Assembly (NCBI RefSeq): GCF_001238295.1
Contig: NZ_LGXZ01000010.1
Span: forward strand, 101,013-165,012
Direction of reading: 5' to 3'
From: Ruegeria sp. 6PALISEP08
GTDB taxonomy: Bacteria > Pseudomonadota > Alphaproteobacteria > Rhodobacterales > Rhodobacteraceae
Length of the DNA stretch: 64,000 nt
In this document: one piece after another, positions 7,190 through 16,010 of the stretch
Layout: each line of letters begins with the position of its first letter
How positions within the stretch are numbered: position 1 is the stretch's first letter
Position numbers and translations under genes: made by a program
The notes under the pieces: model-generated
Databases searched by the model: none
What the model saw: only the letters and a program-made list of their open reading frames with translations
Told to the model about the DNA's origin: nothing

Positions 7190-7543
7190 TCAGAACGGCA
7201 GCTTGATGTCTGCTGGCAAGCCCATGCCTTCGGTCAGTTTTGCCATTTCCTCCTGAGAACGCTCAGTCGCTTTGGATTGGGCATCCTTGATCGCGGCCAA
7301 GATCAGGTCTTCTACCACTTCCTTGTCGTCGCCGTTAAAAATCGACGGGTCGATGTCCAGACCTTTCAGGTCGCCCTTGGCCGTTGCAGTTGCCTTGACC
7401 AAGCCAGCCCCGGATTCACCGACAACCATCATGTTGTTCAGCTCTTCCTGCATTTCGGTCATTTTCGTTTGCAGATCCTGCGCGGATTTCATCATCTTGG
7501 CCATGTCGCCCAGACCGCCAAGCCCGCCGAGTCCTTTCAGCAT
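7190..7543 (-). CDS. ebfC: YbaB/EbfC-family nucleoid-associated protein
   Basis: This 117-residue DNA-binding protein starts MLKGLGGLGGLGDMAKMMKS. A long amphipathic helix (QDLQTKMTEMQEELNNMMVV) and the conserved LVKATATAKGDLKGLDIDP sheet follow. The family binds DNA as a tweezer-like dimer and almost always sits between dnaX and recR, as here. The ATG at 7543 has AGGAGAAT upstream, and upstream in-frame codons are not supported by it. A GC-rich hairpin (7146-7167) lies in the 64-bp gap before recR. Confidence 0.92.
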   Translation of the reverse strand: MLKGLGGLGGLGDMAKMMKSAQDLQTKMTEMQEELNNMMVVGESGAGLVKATATAKGDLKGLDIDPSIFNGDDKEVVEDLILAAIKDAQSKATERSQEEMAKLTEGMGLPADIKLPF

Positions 7544-7674
7544 TGGTATTCTCCTGTGTCTCTGTTTGGGTTCTAGATACGGGCCGCAGCCGCGTGGCAC
7601 AAGAGTTGTCCCGCCGGTCGGAGAGCTCTTTGGCATAACCGATGACTCGAAGCGGGCGCGGGAGGGATGGTTTT

Positions 7675-8544
7675 TCAAACCACACGAACTGCGTTTAAAC
7701 CATCAGACTCGGTTACAGAGCTACAAATAGATTTCAGCGTTCTTGGATGGTTGTAGTCCCAGGGACGGCCGCGATGCATCGTTGCGCGTTCATCCCAGAT
7801 CAGAACGTCTCCGACTGACCATTGGTGCGAATAGACATATTCGGGCTGCGTGCAGAACGCGATGGCTTCGTCCAGCAGAATCTGGCTTTCTTCATGCCCC
7901 ATTCCTTCGATGGCAAAGGCGTGCGAGGCGATGAACAAGGCTTCTTCCCCGGTCACTGGATTTGGCCAGATTGCGCGCCATGGGCGATCCGGCCATCGCG
8001 TCATTTTCGGCAGCGCAGCGAGGTCAGCTGAAATCTTTGATCGGGAATGTGACAACCGATGCCAGATGATGGCATCCTTGAGGGCGGATTTCAGATGATC
8101 TGGCATATCCGCCCAAGCGGCACGCGTCGACGCGAGTTCTGTTTCACCGCCGGATGGAGGTACGACTTTTGCAGTCAGAATGTTGATCAGCGCCGGCGTC
8201 GACAGGAACGTGCTGTCCGTGTGCCACAACATGTTGGCCTGCAAGTCCAACAAGCGCAAATCGTCTTTCGCACGCAGTCCATCCTTGGTCTTGTTTGTCA
8301 GCTCGGGAAGCTGAAACTCAATATCGCGACCCGCTGCCATGGCTTCCCGGTTTTCCAATGGCCCAAAAAGTTCGGCAAGGCGCATGTGATCCGCGTCAGA
8401 TATCGATTGCGCAGGAAACAGGAGCGCAGAATGGGTTTCGAACGCTTGCCGAATTTCCGGAAAATAACGCTGTTTGGTGACGTCGCGCAAATCCAGGTCG
8501 TGAACGACCAATCCGAAACGTGGGTGCAGTGGTGACGTTCGCAT
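7675..8544 (-). CDS. TauD/TfdA-family Fe(II)/2-oxoglutarate dioxygenase
   Basis: This 289-residue protein has the iron-binding HxD motif (MLWHTDSTFL), the distal histidine in RATMHRGRPWDY and a downstream arginine (NHPRTLK) for 2-oxoglutarate. The length and N-terminus (GLVVHDLDLRD) fit the TauD/TfdA/2,4-D dioxygenase family. The substrate is unknown; 2,4-D-like acids, taurine-like sulfonates and alkyl sulfates are all used within the family. The ATG at 8544 has AGGGAGG upstream. The gene lies between dnaX and ebfC, which is not usual, and it may be co-transcribed with them. Confidence 0.85.
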   Translation of the reverse strand: MRTSPLHPRFGLVVHDLDLRDVTKQRYFPEIRQAFETHSALLFPAQSISDADHMRLAELFGPLENREAMAAGRDIEFQLPELTNKTKDGLRAKDDLRLLDLQANMLWHTDSTFLSTPALINILTAKVVPPSGGETELASTRAAWADMPDHLKSALKDAIIWHRLSHSRSKISADLAALPKMTRWPDRPWRAIWPNPVTGEEALFIASHAFAIEGMGHEESQILLDEAIAFCTQPEYVYSHQWSVGDVLIWDERATMHRGRPWDYNHPRTLKSICSSVTESDGLNAVRVV

Positions 8545-8631
8545 GCAATCCCTCCCTAACATCATGGAAGGGTGTAATCGTTTGAAGTGTCAATCTGCTT
8601 CGTTTGCGACACGGGATCGATCGCTTTCGGG

Positions 8632-10395
8632 TCAGTCTTCCTCGAACGGGTCCCATTCATCTTCGACTTCGGGAAGCGCTTCGGTTTCGACTTGGGCAGC
8701 GCGTTGCTCTGGCGTCTCGATTTTTGTGATCTTTGCCTTGGGAAATTGAGCAAGCACAGCCTGAACCAGAGGGTGTTGTTCGGCTTCGGCTTTCAGGGCC
8801 AGCTCGGCCTCGTCCCGAATTTCCGCAATTGTCGGTGCATCCCCGTTCGAGACTATCGACACAGCCCACCGGTTTCCGGTCCAACGTTGCAGGGCAGAAC
8901 CCAACCGGGGCGCAAGGTCGGTCGGTGCCTGCGCGGCGGGGGTGAATTCGATCCGACCGGGTTGATAAGACACCAGCCGCACGCCGTTTTCCACTTCGAC
9001 CAGAAGCTTTACGTCGCGGTTGGTGCGGATCAGTTCGACCACATGCTCAAAGGTCGGATACCGGGCCAGGGCCGTCTGGACATCCTGTGCCAATGCGGCA
9101 ACGGGCGCGCCGCTTGGGCCGCGTGGGGGCGCTGCGTATGCAGGTGCCGGGGCCGCGCTGGCCTGCACAGGCACTGCGCCCTGCCGGGACACCGAAGCGC
9201 CGCCACCAGGTCCACCAGCCGGAGGTGGCGGGGCATCCTGCAACCGTTTGATTAATTCTTCAGGGCTGGGCAGATCGGCCACATGGGTCAGGCGGATAAC
9301 GGCCATCTCAGCGGCCATCATGGCATTGGGCGCGGCAGAGACTTCTTCTAGCGCCTTCAGCAGCATCTGCCACATTCGGGTCAGGACACGCATCGGCAGG
9401 GCCTCTGCCATGTGCTGGCCACGGCTTCGTTCATCCGGCGAAACAGTCGGGTCTTCGGCGGCGTCGGGCGTGATCTTTACGACGGACACCCAATGCGTGA
9501 TTTCGGCCAGATCGCGCAAGACGGCTAAAGGGTCTGCGCCTTCTGCGTATTGTCCGCTCAGTTCCGTCAGCGCGCCAGCGGCATCGCCACGCAGGATCAT
9601 GTCCATCAGGTCCAAAACGCGGCCACGGTCCGCAAGTCCCAGCATTGCGCGGACCTGTTCGGCCGTGGTTTCACCTGCCCCATGCGAAATTGCCTGATCC
9701 AGCAGCGAGGTTGCATCCCTTGCAGATCCTTCTGCTGCGCGGGTGATCAGCGCCAGAGCATCTTCGGCGATCTGAGCGTTTTCGGCAGCCGCGATCTTTT
9801 GCAGAAGGCCAATCATGTCCTCTGGTTCGATCCGGCGCAAATCAAAGCGCTGACAGCGGGACAGAACCGTAACAGGCACTTTGCGGATTTCGGTGGTTGC
9901 GAAGATGAACTTCACATGTTCAGGCGGTTCCTCAAGCGTCTTGAGCAGCGCGTTGAAGGCGCTGGTCGAGAGCATGTGAACCTCGTCGATAATGTAGATC
10001 TTGTAACGTGCGCTGGCGGCGCGATAGCGGACACTGTCGATGATCTCGCGGATGTCGTTCACACCGGTTCGGCTGGCGGCGTCCATCTCCATCACATCGA
10101 CATGGCGGCCTTCCATGATCGCCACGCAATGTTCGCATTGGCCGCAAGGCTCGGTCGTTGGGCTGCCAGCGCCGTCGGGACCGATGCAGTTCATGCCCTT
10201 GGCGATGATCCGCGCGGTGGTGGTTTTACCGGTGCCGCGAATGCCGGTCATGATGAAAGCCTGCGCAATCCGGTCCGCTTCGAATGCGTTTTTCAGGGTG
10301 CGCACCATGGCATCCTGGCCCACCAGATCGGCAAAGGTTTCCGGGCGATATTTGCGGGCGAGAACCTGATAGGCGGGGCTGGGAGTGTCGGTCAT
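8632..10395 (-). CDS. dnaX: DNA polymerase III subunit gamma/tau
   Basis: This 587-residue clamp-loader ATPase has Walker A GIRGTGKTTTA, a zinc module with CGQCEHC, Walker B IYIIDEVHML, sensor FATTEIRKVPVTVLSRCQRF and a tau-type C-terminal part after a proline/alanine-rich linker (PPPPAGGPGGG). It loads the sliding clamp and couples polymerase cores at the fork. It starts at ATG 10395 (MTDTPSPAYQVLARKYRPE). No clear slippery A-run for a gamma frameshift was seen. It heads the dnaX-(dioxygenase)-ebfC-recR array. Confidence 0.95.
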   Translation of the reverse strand: MTDTPSPAYQVLARKYRPETFADLVGQDAMVRTLKNAFEADRIAQAFIMTGIRGTGKTTTARIIAKGMNCIGPDGAGSPTTEPCGQCEHCVAIMEGRHVDVMEMDAASRTGVNDIREIIDSVRYRAASARYKIYIIDEVHMLSTSAFNALLKTLEEPPEHVKFIFATTEIRKVPVTVLSRCQRFDLRRIEPEDMIGLLQKIAAAENAQIAEDALALITRAAEGSARDATSLLDQAISHGAGETTAEQVRAMLGLADRGRVLDLMDMILRGDAAGALTELSGQYAEGADPLAVLRDLAEITHWVSVVKITPDAAEDPTVSPDERSRGQHMAEALPMRVLTRMWQMLLKALEEVSAAPNAMMAAEMAVIRLTHVADLPSPEELIKRLQDAPPPPAGGPGGGASVSRQGAVPVQASAAPAPAYAAPPRGPSGAPVAALAQDVQTALARYPTFEHVVELIRTNRDVKLLVEVENGVRLVSYQPGRIEFTPAAQAPTDLAPRLGSALQRWTGNRWAVSIVSNGDAPTIAEIRDEAELALKAEAEQHPLVQAVLAQFPKAKITKIETPEQRAAQVETEALPEVEDEWDPFEED

Positions 10396-10567
10396 GTTTT
10401 CTCGGTCGGATTCGGGGCTTCGGCACAGCGTAGTGGCCGCTGTCGTTTACGTCCACAGCATGGCGCGATGATTTTTGATTTAGAAACCGGCCGGTTTCGC
10501 ACTAAGCTGTTCCAACAGATTTAAAGACTCATATTTGTAACGAGTTCTGGGTGGAGGACACAGGTTC

Positions 10568-11068
10568 ATGTCGCAGCTGGTTATCTATGCCTTGCAAGTC
10601 GCAGGGGGAACGCTTGCCCTGACGTCGATGCCCGGACGCGGTGGTGATTACGGGGGTGATCTTGAAACGATTGCGGCATGGAAGCCGGGGCTTGTTGTTT
10701 CAATGACAACGGATGTCGAGATGCTTCAGCATGGGGCTCAGGATTTCGGCAGCGATATCCAAAGCCGCGCGAGCCGGTGGGTGCATCTGCCGATCGAAGA
10801 CTTTGGTGCACCTACTGCAGCAGTTGAAGAGGCATGGCCCGGCGTCAGCGCCGCCGCCCGGCACGCCCTGGCTGGAGGAGGCCGGGTGCTGGTGCATTGT
10901 CGGGGCGGCTGCGGCAGGTCGGGGATGGTTGTCCTGAGGCTGATGGTCGAATGCGGCGAGCGGGCAGACAAGGCCCTTGAGCGTTTGCGGGCGTTGCGTC
11001 CCTGTGCCGTGGAAACAGATGCCCAACTGGCCTGGGCGGCACGGGAATTTCAGACTCAGGTCGTGTAG
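10568..11068 (+). CDS. Dual-specificity/tyrosine phosphatase-like protein
   Basis: This 166-residue cytoplasmic protein has the cysteine phosphatase signature VHCRGGCGRSGM (C-x5-R) at about residues 114-125. A candidate general acid aspartate lies in HLPIEDFGAP. A GGAGGACA ribosome binding site lies upstream. It resembles small bacterial cyclin-dependent-kinase-inhibitor-3-like phosphatases of the DSP family. The substrate could be a phosphoprotein, phospholipid or nucleotide. It stands alone, divergent from dnaX. Confidence 0.82.
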   Translation: MSQLVIYALQVAGGTLALTSMPGRGGDYGGDLETIAAWKPGLVVSMTTDVEMLQHGAQDFGSDIQSRASRWVHLPIEDFGAPTAAVEEAWPGVSAAARHALAGGGRVLVHCRGGCGRSGMVVLRLMVECGERADKALERLRALRPCAVETDAQLAWAAREFQTQVV

Positions 11069-11070
11069 TC

Positions 11071-11478
11071 TTAGGCCGAAAGATGTTCAGGCGCGTGCAC
11101 GGGTTTGCGGGGCTGCAGCGCTACAACCTCGATTATCGCGCAGGGTGGGTCTGCAATGAGGCCGGACGGCAAGGTGGTGAACGTATTCCCAAAGATCAGA
11201 TCGGCGTACGCGTTCAGGTCCTCGGGCTGAGCTTCAGACTGTGTGCCGCAAAAGATGCGAATTCTGTCTGATTGAGCTCGAATGGTTGCGTGGCACCCTT
11301 CCGCGCAATGCGCCAATTCACTGCCGCCATCAAACTCGAATTCGTCGCCTGTGGCCGCTGTGGCCTGAGTCATAGCCTCGGAAACCGAGCGCGCAAGTCG
11401 CGCCAAGGCGGGGCAGGTTTTGCCTGTCCGCTGACATACCGTTGCGCTGTATTCATGTGTCTTTGTCTTCCAGATCAT
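11071..11478 (-). CDS. DUF1636-like predicted metal-binding protein under a B12 riboswitch
   Basis: This 135-residue protein has cysteines in VCQRTGKTCPAL near the start and in ELAHCAEGCHATI at about residues 55-67, and ends with a beta stretch (CAIIEVVAL). The layout (early CxxxG, a central CxxxC followed by a strand, then DLNAYADLIFG) resembles DUF1636 metal-binding proteins, which often accompany cobalamin genes. The similarity is distant and judged by eye. GGAGG lies 7 nt before the ATG. A cobalamin riboswitch stands 107 bp upstream on the same strand, so the gene is probably turned off by B12. A role in cobalt handling is an inference. Confidence 0.65.
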   Translation of the reverse strand: MIWKTKTHEYSATVCQRTGKTCPALARLARSVSEAMTQATAATGDEFEFDGGSELAHCAEGCHATIRAQSDRIRIFCGTQSEAQPEDLNAYADLIFGNTFTTLPSGLIADPPCAIIEVVALQPRKPVHAPEHLSA

Positions 11479-11585
11479 CCTGCGCCCTCCGCGCGTGTTG
11501 GACAGGAAGATCGGGTCAGGTGGGACGGCAAAGTGCAGTCAGGACCTGCCCGGACACCCCGCCCGAGTTTCGGTTTCAATTCCGA

Positions 11586-11773
11586 TGGCAGGTCTCCTGA
11601 CTTGCGGGTCTTGGCTTTGCCGACCTTCCCAGCCCTGGGGGCCAGTGGTGTTTTGGCATCGCTCACCGCTTACAGTTGCGGGGGCAGTCGCGGATTTGGT
11701 TTGCACCTGAATGACCAGGCTGAACCGCACCGTGTTCCCTTTTCATCCCGACCCCTTGTGGGGGACAGGAACC
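11586..11773 (-). ncRNA. Cobalamin (AdoCbl) riboswitch
   Basis: Read on the minus strand, the conserved blocks appear in order: GGTTCC at the 5' end, AAAAGGGAACACGGTG, GACTGCCCCCGCAACTGTAA, GCGGTGAGCGATG, CACTGGCCCCAGGGCTGGGA, and the closing GACCCGCAAGTCAGGAGACC. This is the full B12-box aptamer. It lies before the DUF1636-like gene at 11071-11478, the only gene on that strand that it can control. Confidence 0.95.
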
Positions 11774-11922
11774 ATCACACAACCGCTAGCGTCTGACCCG
11801 GTGCCGAGTCAAGCTGATCTTTTCGCCCGACGTTTGGTCATGCTGGATGGGTGGAAAGTTCCCGCTTAGAGTCTTCACTATTGAAGGTAAGCAAGTCAAT
11901 TTTCAGCGCAGGGTCAGGGATC

Positions 11923-12780
11923 ATGTTGGACACAGAGCAGTCGGTTTTGACCGAAGATTTCCTCTTTCCGTCCGGGTCGACGACCCTATCAGCGCGGCTA
12001 TACCGACCGATCACAGAACCCGAGACCGTGGTTGTTCTGAACAGCGCAACAGGCGTGCCGCGCGACTATTATCGCCACTTCGCACGTTGGCTGGCTGCCG
12101 AGCGAGGTATGGCGTGCCTGACATATGACTACCGGGATTTCGGGCATTCTCTGACCGGCGGTATGAAGGATGCACGTGCGACAATGGCGGATTGGGCTTT
12201 GATCGACATGCCAGCGGCGCGGGCGGAAATGCGCAGGCGCTATCCTGATGCGCAGCAGTGGACCATTGGTCATTCGATAGGTGCGATGCTGGGGCCGGTT
12301 CAGCCGGATATTGATCTGATCGATCGAATGATTTCCGTGTGTTCGGGTCTAGTGACCCTGAGTGATCACCCGTGGCCTTACCGAGGATTGGCCGCTGTGT
12401 TCTGGTATGGGCACGCGCCATTGCTGGTAAAAGCACTGGGCTATCTGCCGGGAAAGGCAATCGGGTTTGGCGCGGACTTGCCGGCGTCGGTCTACTGGCA
12501 ATGGCGCAAATGGTGCACGGCACCTTTGGGTTATGTGCCTGAAATCGGACAAAACCTTCCGGAGACGCGTTGGGACGGCTCTGGTACACCCGTGGACTTG
12601 TTCACTTTCGAAGACGACCAGATGGTCCCGCCGGAAGCGGTCTGGCGGCTTGCCGACCTTTATGGAGCTGAGGCTAAGCGGCACCTGCTTAGGTCTGATG
12701 ATTTCGGATTGCCGGAGATTGGCCATATCGGAGCATTTGCACGGCGCAACGCGGCAGTATGGCCGCGCCTGATCGCTTGA
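11923..12780 (+). CDS. Alpha/beta hydrolase
   Basis: This 285-residue protein has the nucleophile elbow GHSIGAML (serine near residue 116) and the N-terminal oxyanion strand TVVVLNSATGVPRDYYR. The acid is in FTFEDDQMVPPEA, and the catalytic histidine lies near the end in IGHIGAF. It resembles serine-aminopeptidase-like (S33) hydrolases acting on esters or amides; the substrate is unknown. No signal peptide is present. The ATG at 11923 (GTCAGGGATC upstream) is preferred over GTG at 11851, which would add a poorly conserved leader. Confidence 0.82.
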   Translation: MLDTEQSVLTEDFLFPSGSTTLSARLYRPITEPETVVVLNSATGVPRDYYRHFARWLAAERGMACLTYDYRDFGHSLTGGMKDARATMADWALIDMPAARAEMRRRYPDAQQWTIGHSIGAMLGPVQPDIDLIDRMISVCSGLVTLSDHPWPYRGLAAVFWYGHAPLLVKALGYLPGKAIGFGADLPASVYWQWRKWCTAPLGYVPEIGQNLPETRWDGSGTPVDLFTFEDDQMVPPEAVWRLADLYGAEAKRHLLRSDDFGLPEIGHIGAFARRNAAVWPRLIA

Positions 12781-12816
12781 CCAGGCGCGGCACACGAATT
12801 GACGTACACCTTCCAG

Positions 12817-13845
12817 CTATCGCCCTTTGCGCAGTTTTTGCTCCTGCATGACACCCCGCACCATCTTACCGAACGCTTTGTCCCGCGCCCGGGATTGGGC
12901 GACAGATTCCGAGTTGCGCTGATCTTCGCGCCGAAGTTTTCGCCAGCGATCCAAACGGGCAGGATCAAGCACGCCTTGGTTGATCGCCTGCTGTACCGCG
13001 CAGCCTGGCTCGGAGTCGTGCTGACAATCTGAAAAGCGGCAGTTCAGGCCAAGTTCGGTGAGGTCTGAAAAAACTTCATCGATACCGTCCTGAGCGTCCA
13101 GCAAGCGCAAAGCGCGCATTCCAGGCGTGTCGATCAGCCAGCCACCGTTGCGCGTCCGATGTAATGCGCGTGCCGTAGTTGTGTGCCGACCGCGAGCGTC
13201 GTCCTCTCGAATACCTGACGTGGCAAAATCCTTATTGGTCAAGGCGTTGGACAGTGTCGTCTTGCCAACACCTGACGACCCAACCAGCGCGCCCGTCTGG
13301 CCTTTAGGACACCAGGACAGAACCGTTTCAATTTCCGCTGGGTCCAGTGCGTTGATTGCCAGAACTGTCAGATACGGGTCCAGGGCCTGCACCTGTCCCG
13401 AGAAACGCTTGGGGTCATCAGATTTGTCAGCCTTTGTCAGGACAATGACTGGGTAACATCCTGCTTGATGCGCAAGCGCCAGATAACGCTCTAGCCGGGG
13501 CAGGTTGAAATCTGCGTTGCACGAACTGACGATGAACAGCACATCGACATTGGCTGCGATCAGTTGCGTCGCAGCACCTGTACCTGCAGCTCGTCGTTGC
13601 AGTAGGCTGCGCCGGTCGAGCAGATGGTGAACGCGTTTGTCGTTGTCAGTTAGAACCCAGTCTCCGACGGCATAGCTACCGGTCGATTGATCAGGGGTCA
13701 GCAGTGGAAATTCGCCCTCTGGGTTCAGCCCGATTAGGCGGTCCCGATGAACAGAAGCGATGCGAAACGGCGTACACGAAGAATGAGCCGCGTGTTGCGC
13801 GGCAAAATGAGAGGACCACCCCAGGTCCGAAAGAGAAGAATGCAT
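12817..13845 (-). CDS. rsgA: Small-ribosomal-subunit biogenesis GTPase RsgA
   Basis: This circularly permuted GTPase has motifs in the order G4 (VIVLTKADKSDD), G1 (GALVGSSGVGKTTL) and G3 (LIDTPGMRAL), which is diagnostic of RsgA/YjeQ. An N-terminal OB-fold and a C-terminal zinc knuckle (NCRFSDCQHDSEPGC) are present. It acts in late 30S maturation. From the ATG at 13845 it is 342 residues, beginning MHSSLSDLGWSSHF. An upstream ATG at 13896 would add 17 residues, and neither start has a strong ribosome binding site. It is convergent with the hydrolase gene. Confidence 0.92.
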   Translation of the reverse strand: MHSSLSDLGWSSHFAAQHAAHSSCTPFRIASVHRDRLIGLNPEGEFPLLTPDQSTGSYAVGDWVLTDNDKRVHHLLDRRSLLQRRAAGTGAATQLIAANVDVLFIVSSCNADFNLPRLERYLALAHQAGCYPVIVLTKADKSDDPKRFSGQVQALDPYLTVLAINALDPAEIETVLSWCPKGQTGALVGSSGVGKTTLSNALTNKDFATSGIREDDARGRHTTTARALHRTRNGGWLIDTPGMRALRLLDAQDGIDEVFSDLTELGLNCRFSDCQHDSEPGCAVQQAINQGVLDPARLDRWRKLRREDQRNSESVAQSRARDKAFGKMVRGVMQEQKLRKGR

Positions 13846-14005
13846 TGGTCTGCCTGTTGTCAGAAACAGCAATCCCAACGGATGGCGATCGCGCATCCCC
13901 GGGTCATGTGTTCAGGCAGTCGGCTGGTATTGTGAGATCAGAACCGTACTGCCCGAAGGGTTTTTGTTGCAATCATAAAGCCCTCCTGCGGCTAACGTTC
14001 ATTAA

Positions 14006-14102
14006 GTGAGAGGTTGGACATCGACCCAAGCGGGGCTCGTTGTGGCTGCTTCCTTCCGGACCTGACCAGGTTGGCGAGGCGCTCGCCCGCGCCAACCTCT
14101 CG
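14006..14102 (-). ncRNA. ffs: Signal recognition particle RNA (small bacterial type)
   Basis: The minus strand carries the invariant apical hairpin GGTCAGGTCCGGAAGGAAGC (within 14043-14070). The ends pair as GAGAGGTTGG (14092-14101) with CCAACCTCTC (14008-14017), giving a single hairpin RNA of about 97 nt. It binds Ffh and targets membrane proteins to FtsY and the translocon. Confidence 0.95.
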
Positions 14103-14108
14103 ACTCTG

Positions 14109-14137
14109 GATATAGGGAAGGCAGAGGAAAAAGACAA
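14109..14137 (-). promoter_or_regulatory. Promoter of the SRP RNA gene
   Basis: On the minus strand, TTGTCT (14132-14137) and TATATC (14109-14114) have exactly 17 bp between them. Transcription would start about 7 nt downstream, near 14102, which is where the RNA's closing stem begins. It occupies almost the whole space between the neighbouring gene's stop (14142) and ffs. Confidence 0.8.
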
Positions 14138-14141
14138 CCCG

Positions 14142-16010
14142 TCAGAACATCAGATGGATACGCTCGAATCCTGTGTCATCGGGGCTGAGCACCTTGGGAT
14201 CGAACTTGAGCAATTCATCAATGTGTTTAAGGGCACCCGGACCTGTTCGAAGTACGGTTTTTGTGCCCGCTTGGGCTGCCAATGTAAACGGATAGGGGTG
14301 CCGCGTTATTGGATCGAGAGGAAGGCGATCAGACAGATAATCCCGCACCAGGTCCTTGATATCGAGAGGCGGCAGATTGATATGCCGGGCTGCGGATGCC
14401 ACAGGAAAATGCCCCCCTCCGCTGGTGCGATAACTGTTGCAAGCCAGAACAAACCTTTGTGTGGGAGGAACGGATTGGCCACCAATTTGCAGATCACGAA
14501 CCCGCCTGTTGTCTGGGTCGATCACCCGTCCTTCGACGTCGAAGCGTGCAGGTTGCGACAGATCGATTTGATAGGACAGTCCAAAGATGACGTCGAAATT
14601 ATATCCGGCCCGCTCGGGGTTGATCAGATCCGTTTCGAAATCGGGCGCAAGCTGGTTGAACACACTTGCCGACATTTCAAGCCAATCCAGCAATTCTACA
14701 CCATTGATCTGGATCGCACGCAACTCATTGCTATACGGATACAGGTCAGCAACATGGCGCAGGCATATTTGTCCCGCCGGTACATTTGTATAATGTCGGG
14801 GGCCAGCGCGTCCGCCGCTTTTGGCCGGTGCAACGGCTGACAGAAGCGGTAACTCTTCCAACGCGGAACCATGCAAGAAAGGGCGCACTGCAGAGGCCTG
14901 AGCAGCGGCGGCCAGAGCCAGCCCGCGATCTGGCAGGCAGAAGCTGAAATAGCTATGCATGGCGTCTGACACTTGCGCGACAGGTTTGGCTACTGCGTCA
15001 CGGGTCTGACGATGGGCATCGGCGAGCAGGCGCACCATGTCCTGATCTTCGTCAACTGCAGCGCCGGCCACAAGAAACGGGCGCAGTTCTGCGCGACACT
15101 CTGCAATGCTGAACCCGGCATCCGGCCGCGGAGCGACAACTAGGTCTATTACGCCAAGGTAAGACCCGGCAGAACCGGCCATGACAACCGGTGTCCCGTG
15201 CACCAACCCTTTTGTTTGATTGAGATACGAGGAGTTGGCATTGGCGCGACTTGGAAGGGTCAGATGCGTGTGCCCGGCAACAATGGCGTCGATTCCGTCG
15301 ATGGCGGCCAAAGGGATGACGGCATTCTCCATACCTTCTGCAGCCTCTGATTGGCCCAGCCCGGAATGGGCAAGCATCACGATCAGATCACACCCTTTGG
15401 CGCGCAAAAGCTCTGTCAGCTCGCGGGCGGTGGTTAGGATGTCTTCGGCTATGACCGTTCCGTTCAGGTGATGCTCTTCCCAGCACGTTGTCTGCGGCGG
15501 AAGAACGGAAATCAGGCCGATACGAAGGGGTATGTTTTGGTCGCCCACTGGTACGGTGCGGTCCAGTATCGTATACCTCTGCCACGTTTGCTGACCGTCC
15601 AAACGATGCAGGTTGCTGCACAGAACCGGGCACGGGGCTTGTGAGAGGATATTGTCCAATTTTGGTAACCCAAACCCAAAATCATGGTTGCCAAGACCCA
15701 CGGCGTCATAATCCAGCTTTGTGAAGGCCTGCATCAACGGATGCGGCGTGTCGTTCCGCGCTGCCCACTCGCCCAGTGGAGTTCCCTGTATCGCGTCCCC
15801 ATTGTCCACCAACAGAACCAACGCATCACTGGCTTCTTGGCGAGCTGCACGGATCAGGCTGGCGGTACGCGTCAGTCCAAGCGTCGGGTCCGGTGTGTCT
15901 GTGTAATAGTCAAAACCTGTCAGATGCATATGCAGGTCGGTCGTGGCCAGAATGCGTACGCGTCCGCAGTCCTTTGCAGGGCGTGTCTGAGTCGATGGGT
16001 TTTGCTTCAC
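14142..16010 (-). CDS. cpdB: 2',3'-cyclic-nucleotide 2'-phosphodiesterase/3'-nucleotidase (CpdB-like)
   Basis: This 622-residue calcineurin-like metallophosphatase has metal-binding motifs in order: TTDLHMHLTGFDYY, DNGDAIQGTPLG, GLGNHDFGFG and VAGHTHLTLP. The 5'-nucleotidase C-terminal domain follows (DLYPYSNELRAIQINGVELLDWLEMS and CNSYRTSGGGHFP). Family enzymes salvage nucleotides from RNA breakdown in the periplasm. Unusually, the N-terminus (MKQNPSTQTRPAKDCGRVRI) shows no signal peptide, so it may be cytoplasmic or the start may differ. It would act after RNase T2-type products. Confidence 0.88.
   Translation of the reverse strand: MKQNPSTQTRPAKDCGRVRILATTDLHMHLTGFDYYTDTPDPTLGLTRTASLIRAARQEASDALVLLVDNGDAIQGTPLGEWAARNDTPHPLMQAFTKLDYDAVGLGNHDFGFGLPKLDNILSQAPCPVLCSNLHRLDGQQTWQRYTILDRTVPVGDQNIPLRIGLISVLPPQTTCWEEHHLNGTVIAEDILTTARELTELLRAKGCDLIVMLAHSGLGQSEAAEGMENAVIPLAAIDGIDAIVAGHTHLTLPSRANANSSYLNQTKGLVHGTPVVMAGSAGSYLGVIDLVVAPRPDAGFSIAECRAELRPFLVAGAAVDEDQDMVRLLADAHRQTRDAVAKPVAQVSDAMHSYFSFCLPDRGLALAAAAQASAVRPFLHGSALEELPLLSAVAPAKSGGRAGPRHYTNVPAGQICLRHVADLYPYSNELRAIQINGVELLDWLEMSASVFNQLAPDFETDLINPERAGYNFDVIFGLSYQIDLSQPARFDVEGRVIDPDNRRVRDLQIGGQSVPPTQRFVLACNSYRTSGGGHFPVASAARHINLPPLDIKDLVRDYLSDRLPLDPITRHPYPFTLAAQAGTKTVLRTGPGALKHIDELLKFDPKVLSPDDTGFERIHLMF

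Noticed and set aside
9550..10524. 324-codon plus-strand frame opposite dnaX
   Set aside because: It is an antisense shadow of a well-defined dnaX.
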